Of a stretch of 64,000 bases of DNA, positions 35,300 through 43,862 are shown piece by piece. Each line of letters opens with the position of its first letter. Within the stretch, counting starts at the first letter, position 1. A program made the translations under genes and the position numbers. A model generated the notes under the pieces. That model ran no database searches, had not been told where the DNA came from, and saw only the letters and a list, made by a program, of their open reading frames with translations. The DNA is from CAYFHQ01 sp964342805 (GTDB lineage: Bacteria; Bacillota; Clostridia; Peptostreptococcales; Acidaminobacteraceae), in the NCBI GenBank assembly GCA_964342805.1, contig CAYFHQ010000010.1:1-64000 (forward strand). The letters are read 5' to 3'.

Positions 35300-35665
35300 T
35301 TATGACCAATCCTCGTCATCATCATAGCGGTCGTCGTCTCGGTCCATATCGATATGAACTCTTGGACCCCGGTTACGATGTACAAGGAAGCTGGTTCCGA
35401 TAGCTACAAGAATAAATGGAACAAGGGTAATACCGGAGCTAATGCCCAGTGGTGTTGTATGGGCCAAGGTAAATGAAGCACCCACTGCGATGGTCACCAT
35501 AGGACCCGTTCCAAATGGATCACGTACAAAGTTATACACACCTATGCCTAAAACGATCAGGGGCCACAAGTTCCCTAGGCCGATTGAAACGATTCCCATA
35601 TTATTCAGAAGTGCCAGTGCACCAAATGCCAAGAAGGCCAACCCGATTCCATATTGTCTATTCAT
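35300..35665 (-). CDS. LiaI/LiaF-like four-helix membrane protein
   Basis: A 121-residue membrane protein with short hydrophobic helices (LAFLAFGALALLNN, NLWPLIVLGIGVYNF, two more) and an acidic Asp/Arg tail. The repeated layout resembles the LiaI-LiaF-like transmembrane region (DUF5668) seen in envelope-stress proteins. Partner kinase or sensor genes are not adjacent. Of the close ATG codons, the one at 35665 is best spaced from AAAGAGG. Confidence 0.7.
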   Translation of the reverse strand: MNRQYGIGLAFLAFGALALLNNMGIVSIGLGNLWPLIVLGIGVYNFVRDPFGTGPMVTIAVGASFTLAHTTPLGISSGITLVPFILVAIGTSFLVHRNRGPRVHIDMDRDDDRYDDDEDWS

Positions 35666-35943
35666 TTTCATACCTCTTTCCAATTCCTTATCCTAACTCC
35701 ATTGTTCCAAACCCTGCCACTGGTGTCAATGGATCTCAATGTCTTTTCATGGACCTCTCATGGACTTCTAATCTTTAAGGAAAATTCAAGGTCCCAAGGG
35801 GGTAAATCATTTGACATGACTTTCACAAGGACTGTAAAATGGTATTGATAATCGTTATCGCCACCAAAAGACCCATCGATCTTTCCTATTGGTTCTCTAA
35901 CACACATAAATAGAAAGCAATAACATGCAGTCAGGATAAAACA

Positions 35944-36573
35944 ATGAAAACATTTTGCCTGAGAGAAATCTCAGACGACATTATACACTGCCTTACAGAG
36001 GCACTGGACGCAAAAGACCCTTATACCTCCGGCCATTCCCATCGAGTTGGTGAAATGTCCTACGATCTAGCTGTCGCCATGGGACTCCCCCCATTTGAAT
36101 GTCAGTTGATCCACATTGCTGGTCATGTACATGACATCGGGAAAATCGGTATACCCGATTCCATCCTACATAAAGACGGCCCCCTCAATGACGAGGAGTG
36201 GGCTGTTATTCAAAAGCACCCCCAAATCGGCCACGGGATCTTGTCCAAGTGTGAACGCCTGTCAGAAATCGCCCGCATTATCCTCCACCACCACGAACGG
36301 TTCGATGGCAAGGGCTACCCCCTTGGTTTGTCTGGCCAAAACATCACCATCGGTGGCCGGATCATTGCAGTTTGCGACACCATTGACGCCATGACATCCT
36401 GTCGACCCTACCGAAGTGCCTATAGCTGGCAGGCCAGCTATCAAGAAGTCATCAAAAATGCAGGAACACAATTTGATCCAGACGTGGTCAACGCTATGAT
36501 CCCCCTCTTTCCCAAGTGGGAGCAGCGGTTTCATGGTGAGGGGGAGAAGAAGCCTTCTTCTCACATTGCCTAA
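35944..36573 (+). CDS. HD-GYP domain phosphodiesterase
   Basis: A 209-residue single-domain HD-GYP protein, expected to hydrolyse cyclic di-GMP or a related nucleotide. The metal and catalytic motifs are intact: GHSHRVGEMS, HVHDIGKIGIPD, LHHHERFDGKGYP and CDTIDAMTSCRPYR. There is no receiver, PAS or membrane segment, so its input is not encoded in the same chain. It stands alone between convergent and divergent genes. Confidence 0.92.
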   Translation: MKTFCLREISDDIIHCLTEALDAKDPYTSGHSHRVGEMSYDLAVAMGLPPFECQLIHIAGHVHDIGKIGIPDSILHKDGPLNDEEWAVIQKHPQIGHGILSKCERLSEIARIILHHHERFDGKGYPLGLSGQNITIGGRIIAVCDTIDAMTSCRPYRSAYSWQASYQEVIKNAGTQFDPDVVNAMIPLFPKWEQRFHGEGEKKPSSHIA

Positions 36574-36589
36574 CATTCTATTGTTTACA

Positions 36590-36720
36590 TAAGGAAAAAC
36601 ATGGTATAATCAGTTTACCAGAAGATGCATTGTCCAAGAGAAAGGGGCAATGTCTGATGGCCTATCGTAGGTTTTTACGTTACTCACCTACCTTTCTCTA
36701 GTCGTTCACGACGAAAACAA
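36590..36720 (+). other. Gene-free stretch with a promoter-like site and two small hairpins
   Basis: TTGTTT, 18 bp, TATAAT (ending about 36620) is followed by CATTGTCC/GGGCAATG (one G-U) and GTAGGT/ACCTAC, the latter before CTTTCTCT. It could be a short RNA transcript, but nothing identifies a family. Confidence 0.25.
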
Positions 36721-36811
36721 AACGTAATACGTGACAAAACACTTTCACCAATCAAGTACTATCGAGCAGTCTACATAATAACCAGTTGACCTATTTCAAC
36801 TTAGTGACAAT

Positions 36812-36847
36812 AAAAAAAGCGTTGCACCCAAACGGGCGCAACGCTTT
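36812..36847 (-). terminator. Terminator of the methyltransferase gene
   Basis: AAAGCGTTGC at 36816-36825 pairs with GCAACGCTTT at 36838-36847. On the minus strand it is followed by seven T residues. Confidence 0.92.
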
Positions 36848-36864
36848 ACTCATTTCAATTATAC

Positions 36865-38049
36865 TTACTCCCCATGATAATCCCGAACAACCCGGGTAAA
36901 ACCATGGCCATAGGCCTGCTCCAAATAAGGTTCCACACCCCAGAACTGCTTAAAGGCCTTGTACTGGGCAATGGACTCCTTCTTGTCAAAGTCCTTTTTA
37001 AAGGCACGGATGAGGATATTCTTTGGTGTGTGCTCCATGTCAATGAACTCCAGCATTTGTACCTGGTAGCCCATGATTTCAAGGGCCATGCCCCGGAGGG
37101 AGTCCGTCACCAGAGAGGACATTTTTTCCTTGATAATCCCGTGCTTTTCCATGGGTTCCATGACTGGATTGCTGATCTTTTTAAAGAGTTCATGTTGACA
37201 GCAGGGTACGGCCAAAATCACTGACGCGTCCCAGCTGACGGCCTTGGCGAGCGCATCGTCTGTGGCCGTGTCGCAGGCATGGAGGGAAACCACCATGTCC
37301 ACTTGCTCGTGGCCAGTGTAGTCCCGAATGTCTCCCTTGAGGAACTTGAGTCCCGTATAACCAAGGGCCTTGCTGACCTGGTTACAGTAGGAAATGACGT
37401 CTTCTTTGAGGTCAAGACCCACAATTTGCACGTCCATTTTCAACTGGTCCACCAGGTACCAGTAAAGGGCAAAGGTCAAGTAGGCCTTGCCGCAGCCAAA
37501 ATCAATAATTTGAATGGTCCGGTCGTCTGGCAGGTGGGGAATGCAGTCTGCCACCATCTCCACATAACGATTGAGCTGGCGGAATTTATCATAGCGCTTG
37601 GCTAGAACCTTGCCATCGGCATTCATAACCCCCAAATGAACCAAGAAGTCATGGGCCACGCCTTCTTCGAGGATATACTGTTTCTTGCGATTGTGGGACA
37701 AGTCCACGGAATTTCTTGTTGGTGGCTTTTTCAGGATTTTCACCTTTCCATTTTTGCTCACCAAGACCTGCCAGTCCGCGTCAATGGAATAGACCATGGC
37801 CTGGCGGAAGTAGTCTTCCATGAGGCCGTCTAACCGGTCGCCCGCTTCTTTGGCGTCTAAATTTTCGTGGAGAACCTTGTTGTCGTAGTGGAGGGCTAAC
37901 TGGATCTTTCGCTCTCCGCCGATCAAAACCGGTTTCACGTCTACCTTCTTAAAGGTCTTGTCGACCCCTTTTTTCACATTGGACAGGACCGCAAAGATAA
38001 TGGTCTCGTCCTCCAGTACAGATCGAATTAATCGACTGACGTCTTCCAT
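36865..38049 (-). CDS. Class I SAM-dependent methyltransferase, GSTCD-like
   Basis: A 394-residue cytoplasmic protein. The C-terminal half is a Rossmann methyltransferase: IQIIDFGCGKAYLTFALYWYL is motif I, then VDMVVSLHACDTATDDAL and ILAVPCCQHEL, which matches the methyltransferase family that includes GSTCD-like proteins. The N-terminal 130 residues look like an extra alpha/beta module (LIGGERKIQLALHYDNKV). The substrate is unknown; RNA or protein are both possible. It is followed by its own terminator. Confidence 0.85.
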   Translation of the reverse strand: MEDVSRLIRSVLEDETIIFAVLSNVKKGVDKTFKKVDVKPVLIGGERKIQLALHYDNKVLHENLDAKEAGDRLDGLMEDYFRQAMVYSIDADWQVLVSKNGKVKILKKPPTRNSVDLSHNRKKQYILEEGVAHDFLVHLGVMNADGKVLAKRYDKFRQLNRYVEMVADCIPHLPDDRTIQIIDFGCGKAYLTFALYWYLVDQLKMDVQIVGLDLKEDVISYCNQVSKALGYTGLKFLKGDIRDYTGHEQVDMVVSLHACDTATDDALAKAVSWDASVILAVPCCQHELFKKISNPVMEPMEKHGIIKEKMSSLVTDSLRGMALEIMGYQVQMLEFIDMEHTPKNILIRAFKKDFDKKESIAQYKAFKQFWGVEPYLEQAYGHGFTRVVRDYHGE

Positions 38050-38077
38050 GATGGTTTGAACTCCTCTTTACTCAACT

Positions 38078-38806
38078 CTAGTCAAAATCTCGAACGTCCA
38101 CAATGCCACCTTGCTTCATAGCCGGGTCGTTCAACAATTGTACCACAACAGCAGCCACGTCTTCAGGCTTTCTGAGGGCACCTTCCTCTTTAAATCCTAT
38201 AAAGCGCTCTAGGTCCGCAAAGTCTTCCTTGCTGGACGAGCGGATTTCTGCTTGCATACCGGTGTCCATGATCCCTGGGCCAAAGGAAATGGCTCGAACG
38301 CCTTCTTCCCCCTGCTCTAGGCCAATACTCCGGGTCATCATGTCCTCTCCTGCTTTTGCCGTACAGTAGGGGCCCCAGCCGGAAAAAGGTCGTTTACCCG
38401 CTCCAGAGGAAACCGTAAAGATCTTGGCCTTAGATTCATACCCCGCCACTTCCCGAATAAAGGCGGAAGAAAGGACCATGGGCGCTACCACGTTGACATT
38501 CATAGACAACTGAATTTCGCCAGCTGTCATCTTACCCATTTCCCGGATGGGTTGGATCATACCTGCGTTGTTGATCAAGGCGATCTGGCTCACGGCTTCC
38601 ATATCAATGTCTGCAAAAATGGCGTCCATGATATTGTCCAGCTGGCCGACGTTGTTAAGGTCTTCTACAAAGACATCGGTTCCTGCAGGTACCGGGTCCA
38701 TTTCCTTGCGGGAGATCACATTGACCTTCCAGCCCTCTTCACTCAAAAGGTCCAAAATCTTTGCCCCAAGTCCCCTGGAAGCACCTGTTAAAATTGCAAT
38801 TTTCAT
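38078..38806 (-). CDS. Short-chain dehydrogenase/reductase
   Basis: A classical 242-residue SDR: TGASRGLGAKIL for NAD(P) binding, LINNAGMI, the catalytic Ser in FTVSSGAGKR and Tyr-xxx-Lys in PYCTAKAG. Substrate cannot be told. A hydrophobic, NADP-favouring start (RKEMDPV after beta2) suggests NADP(H). It is 28 bp upstream of the methyltransferase gene on the same strand, so the two may be co-transcribed. Confidence 0.9.
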   Translation of the reverse strand: MKIAILTGASRGLGAKILDLLSEEGWKVNVISRKEMDPVPAGTDVFVEDLNNVGQLDNIMDAIFADIDMEAVSQIALINNAGMIQPIREMGKMTAGEIQLSMNVNVVAPMVLSSAFIREVAGYESKAKIFTVSSGAGKRPFSGWGPYCTAKAGEDMMTRSIGLEQGEEGVRAISFGPGIMDTGMQAEIRSSSKEDFADLERFIGFKEEGALRKPEDVAAVVVQLLNDPAMKQGGIVDVRDFD

Positions 38807-39113
38807 AAGTCACGTCTCCCTTTCCCTTTTTTCACCAAACATTTTAAATTTCTACTCTTTTTTGCGGGAGTCCCACAAAAAATCGGGTATAAACATTTCG
38901 ATATTCAATCTATTTCATTATAGCGGTTTCCCAGCGCTTGTTCAATTTACACCACAATAGTGGTGTTTAAGGTTTTAGGCGAATGGGAATAAAAATGATA
39001 TCAATACAGTTTCTCAATATATTCACAATGGTAACGTTTTCATGTTTGCCCTTTCACAAAGAGAACCTGGTTGATCGACATCATTTGACTACATAAAAGG
39101 GGGAATTACATTC
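38807..39113. other. Intergenic region upstream of nqrB
   Basis: Divergent control region. It holds ACACCAC-AATA-GTGGTGT, a 7-bp inverted repeat near 38950, and the cre-like site described separately. No small gene is evident. Confidence 0.5.
39029..39042. promoter_or_regulatory. cre-like (CcpA) site upstream of nqrB
   Basis: TGGTAACGTTTTCA matches the cre consensus TGWNANCGNTNWCA at 13 of 14 positions, 72 bp before the nqrB start. A similar site lies upstream of nifJ, which hints at shared carbon control. Confidence 0.45.
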
Positions 39114-40085
39114 ATGAGCATCTTCGGCATTAAATTCATGAAACAAGTGCTCATGCGCAAGGTGGTCTACTCGCTGATCCCAATTATTTTGGCTTCAGTC
39201 TACTTCTTCGGTTGGCGGTCTGTCATACTTATGGCCGTTGTCACCGTTGCAGGTGTCCTAACCGAGTGGGCTTTCAAGCGCAAAGGCAACAAACCTGTTT
39301 CAGAGGCAGTATTCGTCACCGCAATCCTCTTCACACTCACCCTACCACCACAAACCCCATACTGGGTTGCCGTTTTAGGTATTGTATTCGGTATTGTTTT
39401 CGGTAAAGAAGTTTTTGGTGGATTCGGACGAAATGTCTTTAACCCTGCACTCGTAGGGCGTGCGTTTATATACGTCTCCTTCCCGAAATTCCTGACCATT
39501 GAATGGACCAAGCCATTCACAGGCCTTCTCGGGGGTTTTACCCACTATCTAGGTGAACCGATCGATGCAGTCACCACCGCAACCCCTATGTTGGCCTTTA
39601 GAGCCACAGGGGAGACCATGGACTTCACCAAGATCCTATTTGGTCAGATATCCGGTTCCTTGGGTGAAACCAGCGCCCTCTTGATTATCCTTGCAGGGAT
39701 CTACCTGGTCTATACCAAAACGGCCAACAAAGAAGGAACGCTCGGAACCCTAGTCGGTTTCTTGGCCATGACCTTGACCTTCAACGCCCTGGGCGTTACC
39801 CAAGTTCCAGACCCACTATTCGGTCTATTCTCCGGCGGTATTCTTTTCGCCGCAGTCTTTATGGTAACAGACCCTATTTCCTCACCCAAGACCAAGGAAG
39901 GCCGCTGGATCTACGGGATATTAATCGGTATCGTCACCGTGGTCATCCGGGGCTTTGCCCTCTTTGCAGGTGGCGTCATGTTCGCCATCCTCATAGGAAA
40001 CAGTTTTGCGCCGATCATTGACGAAACCGTGAAATACTTCAAGGGTCGACAAAAAGCAAAAGCAGCAGCGAAGGAGGTGACCTAA
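39114..40085 (+). CDS. nqrB: NqrB/RnfD-type membrane subunit of the sodium-pumping redox complex
   Basis: A 323-residue polytopic subunit, about ten helices, that carries covalent FMN. The attachment motif is DAVTTATPM, with Thr157 as the expected flavin-linked residue. The segment GGFGRNVFNPALVGRAF is the family signature. The length is closer to RnfD than to the longer NqrB of Gram-negatives, but the operon ends in NqrF. Its stop overlaps the start of nqrC. It is the first gene of the operon: no nqrA precedes it. Confidence 0.93.
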   Translation: MSIFGIKFMKQVLMRKVVYSLIPIILASVYFFGWRSVILMAVVTVAGVLTEWAFKRKGNKPVSEAVFVTAILFTLTLPPQTPYWVAVLGIVFGIVFGKEVFGGFGRNVFNPALVGRAFIYVSFPKFLTIEWTKPFTGLLGGFTHYLGEPIDAVTTATPMLAFRATGETMDFTKILFGQISGSLGETSALLIILAGIYLVYTKTANKEGTLGTLVGFLAMTLTFNALGVTQVPDPLFGLFSGGILFAAVFMVTDPISSPKTKEGRWIYGILIGIVTVVIRGFALFAGGVMFAILIGNSFAPIIDETVKYFKGRQKAKAAAKEVT

Positions 40086-40696
40086 TGGCTAAGAAGAAAG
40101 GGAAACCCATTGTCTTCCCTGTAGTGTTCATGGTCTTGGTTGCCGCAGTTTTCACCGGCGTTCTGGCTACCCTTAACGCTGTGACCATCGACACCATTCG
40201 CGAACAGGAAGAACTCAAGAAGCAAACGTCCATTTTGTACGTATTCGACCAAACCATTCCCGCTGACGCCGATGCGCTCGTTGCCAAATACAATGAGGTG
40301 ATCTCCCATGGTTCCTCGGGCGACGTGGACTATTACATGGCGACAGTAGAGGGTCAAGTCACGGGTTACGCCTTTGAGTTTCAAGGCTCTGGCCTGTGGG
40401 GAACCATTTGGGGCTACGTGGCTGTAACACCTGAATTCGACCAGATTATGGGCGTGGATTTCATTAAACACTCTGAAACACCTGGCCTGGGCGGGCGTAT
40501 CTCTGAAGCTTGGTATAGAGACCAGTTCAGAGGCATTAGCCTTGACGACGCCCAGCAGGAGTTTATTATCTACAAACCGGCAGCAGGCGGGAATGTGGAC
40601 GCGGTAACCGGAGCCACCTTGACCTCGGTTTCCGTGAAAAACATGTTAGACGAACGTCTCCGTGAGCTGCTTGCCAACACGAAGGGGGCGATCTAA
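40085..40696 (+). CDS. nqrC: NqrC/RnfG-type FMN subunit
   Basis: A 203-residue protein with one N-terminal helix (about 10-31) and an extracytoplasmic FMN domain. The covalent attachment motif SGAT-type reads DAVTGATLTS, with Thr178 as the flavin residue. The segment ETPGLGGRISEAW is typical. It overlaps nqrB and nqrD at ATGA/TAATG-type junctions, so subunits are made in a fixed ratio. Confidence 0.94.
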   Translation: MAKKKGKPIVFPVVFMVLVAAVFTGVLATLNAVTIDTIREQEELKKQTSILYVFDQTIPADADALVAKYNEVISHGSSGDVDYYMATVEGQVTGYAFEFQGSGLWGTIWGYVAVTPEFDQIMGVDFIKHSETPGLGGRISEAWYRDQFRGISLDDAQQEFIIYKPAAGGNVDAVTGATLTSVSVKNMLDERLRELLANTKGAI

Positions 40697-41319
40697 TGGC
40701 TAGCAAGACGAAAAAGATCTTTACCCTGGGCGTTTGGCAGGACAATCCTGTATACCGTCAAATCCTCGGGATTTGTTCCGCTTTGGCCGTGACCAACCTC
40801 ATGATGAACTCCCTGGTCATGGGACTGGGCCTCATATTTGTTACCGCCTTTTCCTCATTGACCGTTTCGCTCCTGAGGAACTACACACCGAAACATATTC
40901 GGATGATGGTCCAAACCCTGATCATTGCCGGTTATGTAATCATCGTGGATATCTTCCTAAGGGCCTACTATCCGGCCATGAGTGAGGCCCTGGGACCTTA
41001 TGTTGGCCTCATTATCACCAACTGTATTATCATGGGACGAGCTGAAGCCTTTGCCCAGTTCAACACCCCATTTTATTCTTTCTTAGACGGCGTTGCCAGT
41101 GGCACAGGTTACGCCCTGGTACTCCTGTTTATCGCATTTTTTAGAGAACTCCTTGGTTTCGGCTCCCTCTTCGGCATTAACGTGCTGGGAGCTGGCTGGG
41201 TCAACTGGACCCTGATGATCATGCCACCTGGCGCCTTCTTCATGCTGGGCATTGTCATCTGGATTACCCATAGATACCTGCCAAGTGAGGAAGACTTGAA
41301 AGGGGGCGCTAAGGCATGA
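40696..41319 (+). CDS. nqrD: NqrD/RnfE-type membrane subunit
   Basis: A 207-residue integral membrane subunit with six helices, typified by QILGICSALAVTNLMMNSL and GLIITNCIIMGRAEAFA, the latter containing the conserved Cys that helps hold the membrane iron center between NqrD and NqrE. It overlaps nqrE by four bases. Confidence 0.94.
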   Translation: MASKTKKIFTLGVWQDNPVYRQILGICSALAVTNLMMNSLVMGLGLIFVTAFSSLTVSLLRNYTPKHIRMMVQTLIIAGYVIIVDIFLRAYYPAMSEALGPYVGLIITNCIIMGRAEAFAQFNTPFYSFLDGVASGTGYALVLLFIAFFRELLGFGSLFGINVLGAGWVNWTLMIMPPGAFFMLGIVIWITHRYLPSEEDLKGGAKA

Positions 41320-41906
41320 TTGATATTCATCCAATGGTCATCTTCTTTGCGGCCATCTTTACAAACAATATGATTTTGTCCAACTTCTTGGGCATGTGTT
41401 CCTTTATTGCGATCTCTTCAGAGATCAAAACGTCTCTGAGTTTGGGACAAGCGGTAACCTTTGTACTGACCTTCACCACCCTGCTCAACTGGCTGGTGTA
41501 CCACTATATTCTGGTTCCTTTCGGTCTTGAATACCTCCGCTATATCGTATTCATTATCGTCATTGCAGCCTTTGTCCAGTTGGTGGAAATGGTCATCGAC
41601 CGCTACTTCCAGACCCTCTACTATGCACTGGGAATCTTCCTCCCCTTGATCACCGTAAACTGCGCGATCCTGGGTGTGTCCCTCTTCATGGTGATCCGGA
41701 ACTACGACCTCATGCAGTCCCTGGCCTTTGGTGTGGGATCAGGCCTTGGCTGGACCCTGGCCATTGTTATGATGGCGGGTATTCGCCAGAAAATCAAAAA
41801 GAACCCCCTTCCAAAAGGACTAGAGGGGCCTGGTATTACCATTATCATTACGGGTCTCATGGCCCTGGCCTTTATCGGTTTCTCAGGGATCGTTCAAATT
41901 CAGTAG
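41316..41906 (+). CDS. nqrE: NqrE/RnfA-type membrane subunit
   Basis: A 196-residue six-helix partner of NqrD with opposite topology. IFTNNMILSNFLGMCSFIA and FLPLITVNCAILGVSLFMV are the family signatures; each carries a Cys expected at the NqrD/NqrE iron site. It ends 15 bp before nqrF. Confidence 0.94.
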   Translation: MIDIHPMVIFFAAIFTNNMILSNFLGMCSFIAISSEIKTSLSLGQAVTFVLTFTTLLNWLVYHYILVPFGLEYLRYIVFIIVIAAFVQLVEMVIDRYFQTLYYALGIFLPLITVNCAILGVSLFMVIRNYDLMQSLAFGVGSGLGWTLAIVMMAGIRQKIKKNPLPKGLEGPGITIIITGLMALAFIGFSGIVQIQ

Positions 41907-41921
41907 GAAAGGAGACGCGCC

Positions 41922-43025
41922 ATGACAACATCCATATTTGCACAAGTTGCCATTATCAGTGGCATTTCGGGCGGTCTGGCCCTACTGCTCTCCATCGCCA
42001 ACCGGACCATAGCCAACTATGGTGAAAAGAAAATGGTCATTAACGAGGAGAAAGAGTACACCGTGGAAGGTGGTGACACCCTCCTATCCACCCTGGTCAG
42101 CGAAGAAATCTTTATTCCTTCCGCCTGCGGGGGCAAGGGGTCCTGTGGTTACTGTAAGGTCCACGTCCACGAGGGCGGTGGCCAGTTTCTTCCCACTGAA
42201 GCCGGCTATGTGACGCCGGAGGAGCAAGCAGAGGGCGTCCGCCTTTCCTGCCAGCTCAAGGTCAAGGAAGACATCCACATTCAAATTCCAGAGGAACTCT
42301 TTAACGTCAAGCAATATGACTATAATGTGGCCCTCTTAAAGGATGTCACCCCTAAGATCAAACACCTGCGCTTAGAACTTCCTGCAGACAAGGAAATTCA
42401 GTTTAAACCAGGCCAGTATATTCAGATCCTGACACCCACCTACAAGGGCAATGACGAAGAGGTCTACCGGGCTTATTCCATTGCTTCTGCACCCAGTGAC
42501 CCCCATGCGGTGGAACTCTTCATTGGTTACGTGCCAGAGGGTGTTTGTACTACCTACGTCCACCAGCACTTGAAGGAAAAGGACAAACTCACCATTGTAG
42601 GGCCCTTCGGCGATTTTTACTACCAGCATTCCAACCGGGAAATGGTCATGGTGGCCGTGGGTACGGGTATGGCTCCGATTATGTCCATCCTGAAACACAT
42701 GGCTGATGAAAAGATCGACCGTAAGTGTACCTTCTTCTTTGGGGCCAGAACCTCAGAGGACTTGTACATGATGGACGAATTGGCTGCCCTAGAAAAGCAA
42801 CTCCCCAACTTCAAACTGGTTCCGGTACTCTCCCGCCCCAGCGAGGAAGACCAGTGGACAGGCGATGTGGGCCGGGTAACCAACCTCATTCAAAAGTACA
42901 TTGACAATGCGGACAACAAAGAGGCCTACCTGTGCGGTAGTCCCAAGATGATCGATTCTGTTGTGGTAGAGCTGGAAGCCAAAGGCTTTACTGAGGGAAC
43001 GATTTTCTATGATAAGTTTGAGTAA
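41922..43025 (+). CDS. nqrF: NqrF: 2Fe-2S/FAD NADH-oxidising subunit
   Basis: A 367-residue input subunit: an N-terminal helix (about 5-27), a plant-type 2Fe-2S domain (Cys69, Cys75, Cys78, Cys110) and a ferredoxin reductase-like module. FAD is bound by YRAYSIASAP, NADH by VGTGMAPIMSIL and YLCGSPKMID. This identifies the complex as NQR rather than Rnf, whose last genes encode the RnfB ferredoxin. It feeds NADH electrons into NqrB-E for Na+ export. Confidence 0.95.
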   Translation: MTTSIFAQVAIISGISGGLALLLSIANRTIANYGEKKMVINEEKEYTVEGGDTLLSTLVSEEIFIPSACGGKGSCGYCKVHVHEGGGQFLPTEAGYVTPEEQAEGVRLSCQLKVKEDIHIQIPEELFNVKQYDYNVALLKDVTPKIKHLRLELPADKEIQFKPGQYIQILTPTYKGNDEEVYRAYSIASAPSDPHAVELFIGYVPEGVCTTYVHQHLKEKDKLTIVGPFGDFYYQHSNREMVMVAVGTGMAPIMSILKHMADEKIDRKCTFFFGARTSEDLYMMDELAALEKQLPNFKLVPVLSRPSEEDQWTGDVGRVTNLIQKYIDNADNKEAYLCGSPKMIDSVVVELEAKGFTEGTIFYDKFE

Positions 43026-43097
43026 GCGCACATAAGTCAAGCACTGCAGGTTTAGACAGCTGACATGTATGGTGCATAAGACCATTGATTTACCTGT

Positions 43098-43129
43098 AAC
43101 TCCCTTCGACACTCTTGAAGGGAGTTTTC
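43098..43129 (+). terminator. Terminator of the nqr operon
   Basis: AACTCCCTTC / GAAGGGAGTT, a 10-bp stem with a 9-nt loop and TTTTC, about 70 bp past the nqrF stop. Confidence 0.92.
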
Positions 43130-43210
43130 TTATGGTTAGACCTAGGTTGATAGGCTTCACTTGGTGAATAAATGCTATACTAAACCTAACCCCAATCGAA
43201 AGGAACAAGC

Positions 43211-43777
43211 ATGAACCTATACTATACAACCATGGACTCTCCCCTGGGTCCTCTTTGGCTGGGAGCAACAGACAAGGGGCTCTGCGCCCTACGGTTCTTA
43301 GTGGACCCTGTTGAGGTGCAAACGGCGCGGGTTCTGGAAGAACTTGATCTGGACCAGGCCATCCATGATCCCCAGGACATGCTCTTGATCGACACTGCAG
43401 ACCAGCTGGACCTCTATTTCCGCCACGAATTGACGGACTTCGACTTGCCTTTCGACTTGATCGGTACCCCCTTCAGGGTGGCCGTGTGGGAGGAGATGCT
43501 GAAAATCGCCTATGGCCACCTGGTTACCTACGGTGACATAGCCAAGGCCCTGGGAGACCCCAATAAATCACGGGCCTGTGGTGGGGCCATCGGAGCCAAC
43601 CCCATTCCCATTATCGTCCCCTGCCACCGGGTGGTAGGTGGAAATGGCGCCCTAACAGGTTTTTCGGCACCTGGGGGCATAAAACTAAAGACGAAGATCC
43701 TACGACTGGAAGGTCTGGAGACAGACGGTGAAAGGGTGACCTTTCCTGATCAAGACCACCAGCTGACTTTATTCTAA
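43211..43777 (+). CDS. ogt: Methylated-DNA--protein-cysteine methyltransferase
   Basis: Repairs O6-methylguanine by transferring the methyl group to its own Cys (one use per molecule). The acceptor motif is IPIIVPCHRVVGGNGALTGF, preceded by the DNA-binding segment VTYGDIAKALGDPNKSRA. The 188-residue length is typical. The ATG follows GAAAGGA. Confidence 0.96.
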   Translation: MNLYYTTMDSPLGPLWLGATDKGLCALRFLVDPVEVQTARVLEELDLDQAIHDPQDMLLIDTADQLDLYFRHELTDFDLPFDLIGTPFRVAVWEEMLKIAYGHLVTYGDIAKALGDPNKSRACGGAIGANPIPIIVPCHRVVGGNGALTGFSAPGGIKLKTKILRLEGLETDGERVTFPDQDHQLTLF

Positions 43778-43862
43778 ACAGGAACACAAGCGCGACAAAA
43801 CCCGCTCAACTTCTGTCCCAGTGAAATACAGAATCACAATGCATACATAAAAGGAAGGCAAA

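Noticed and set aside
39114..43025. Rnf complex
   Set aside because: The last gene is a 2Fe-2S/FAD/NADH NqrF, there is no RnfC and no RnfB ferredoxin.
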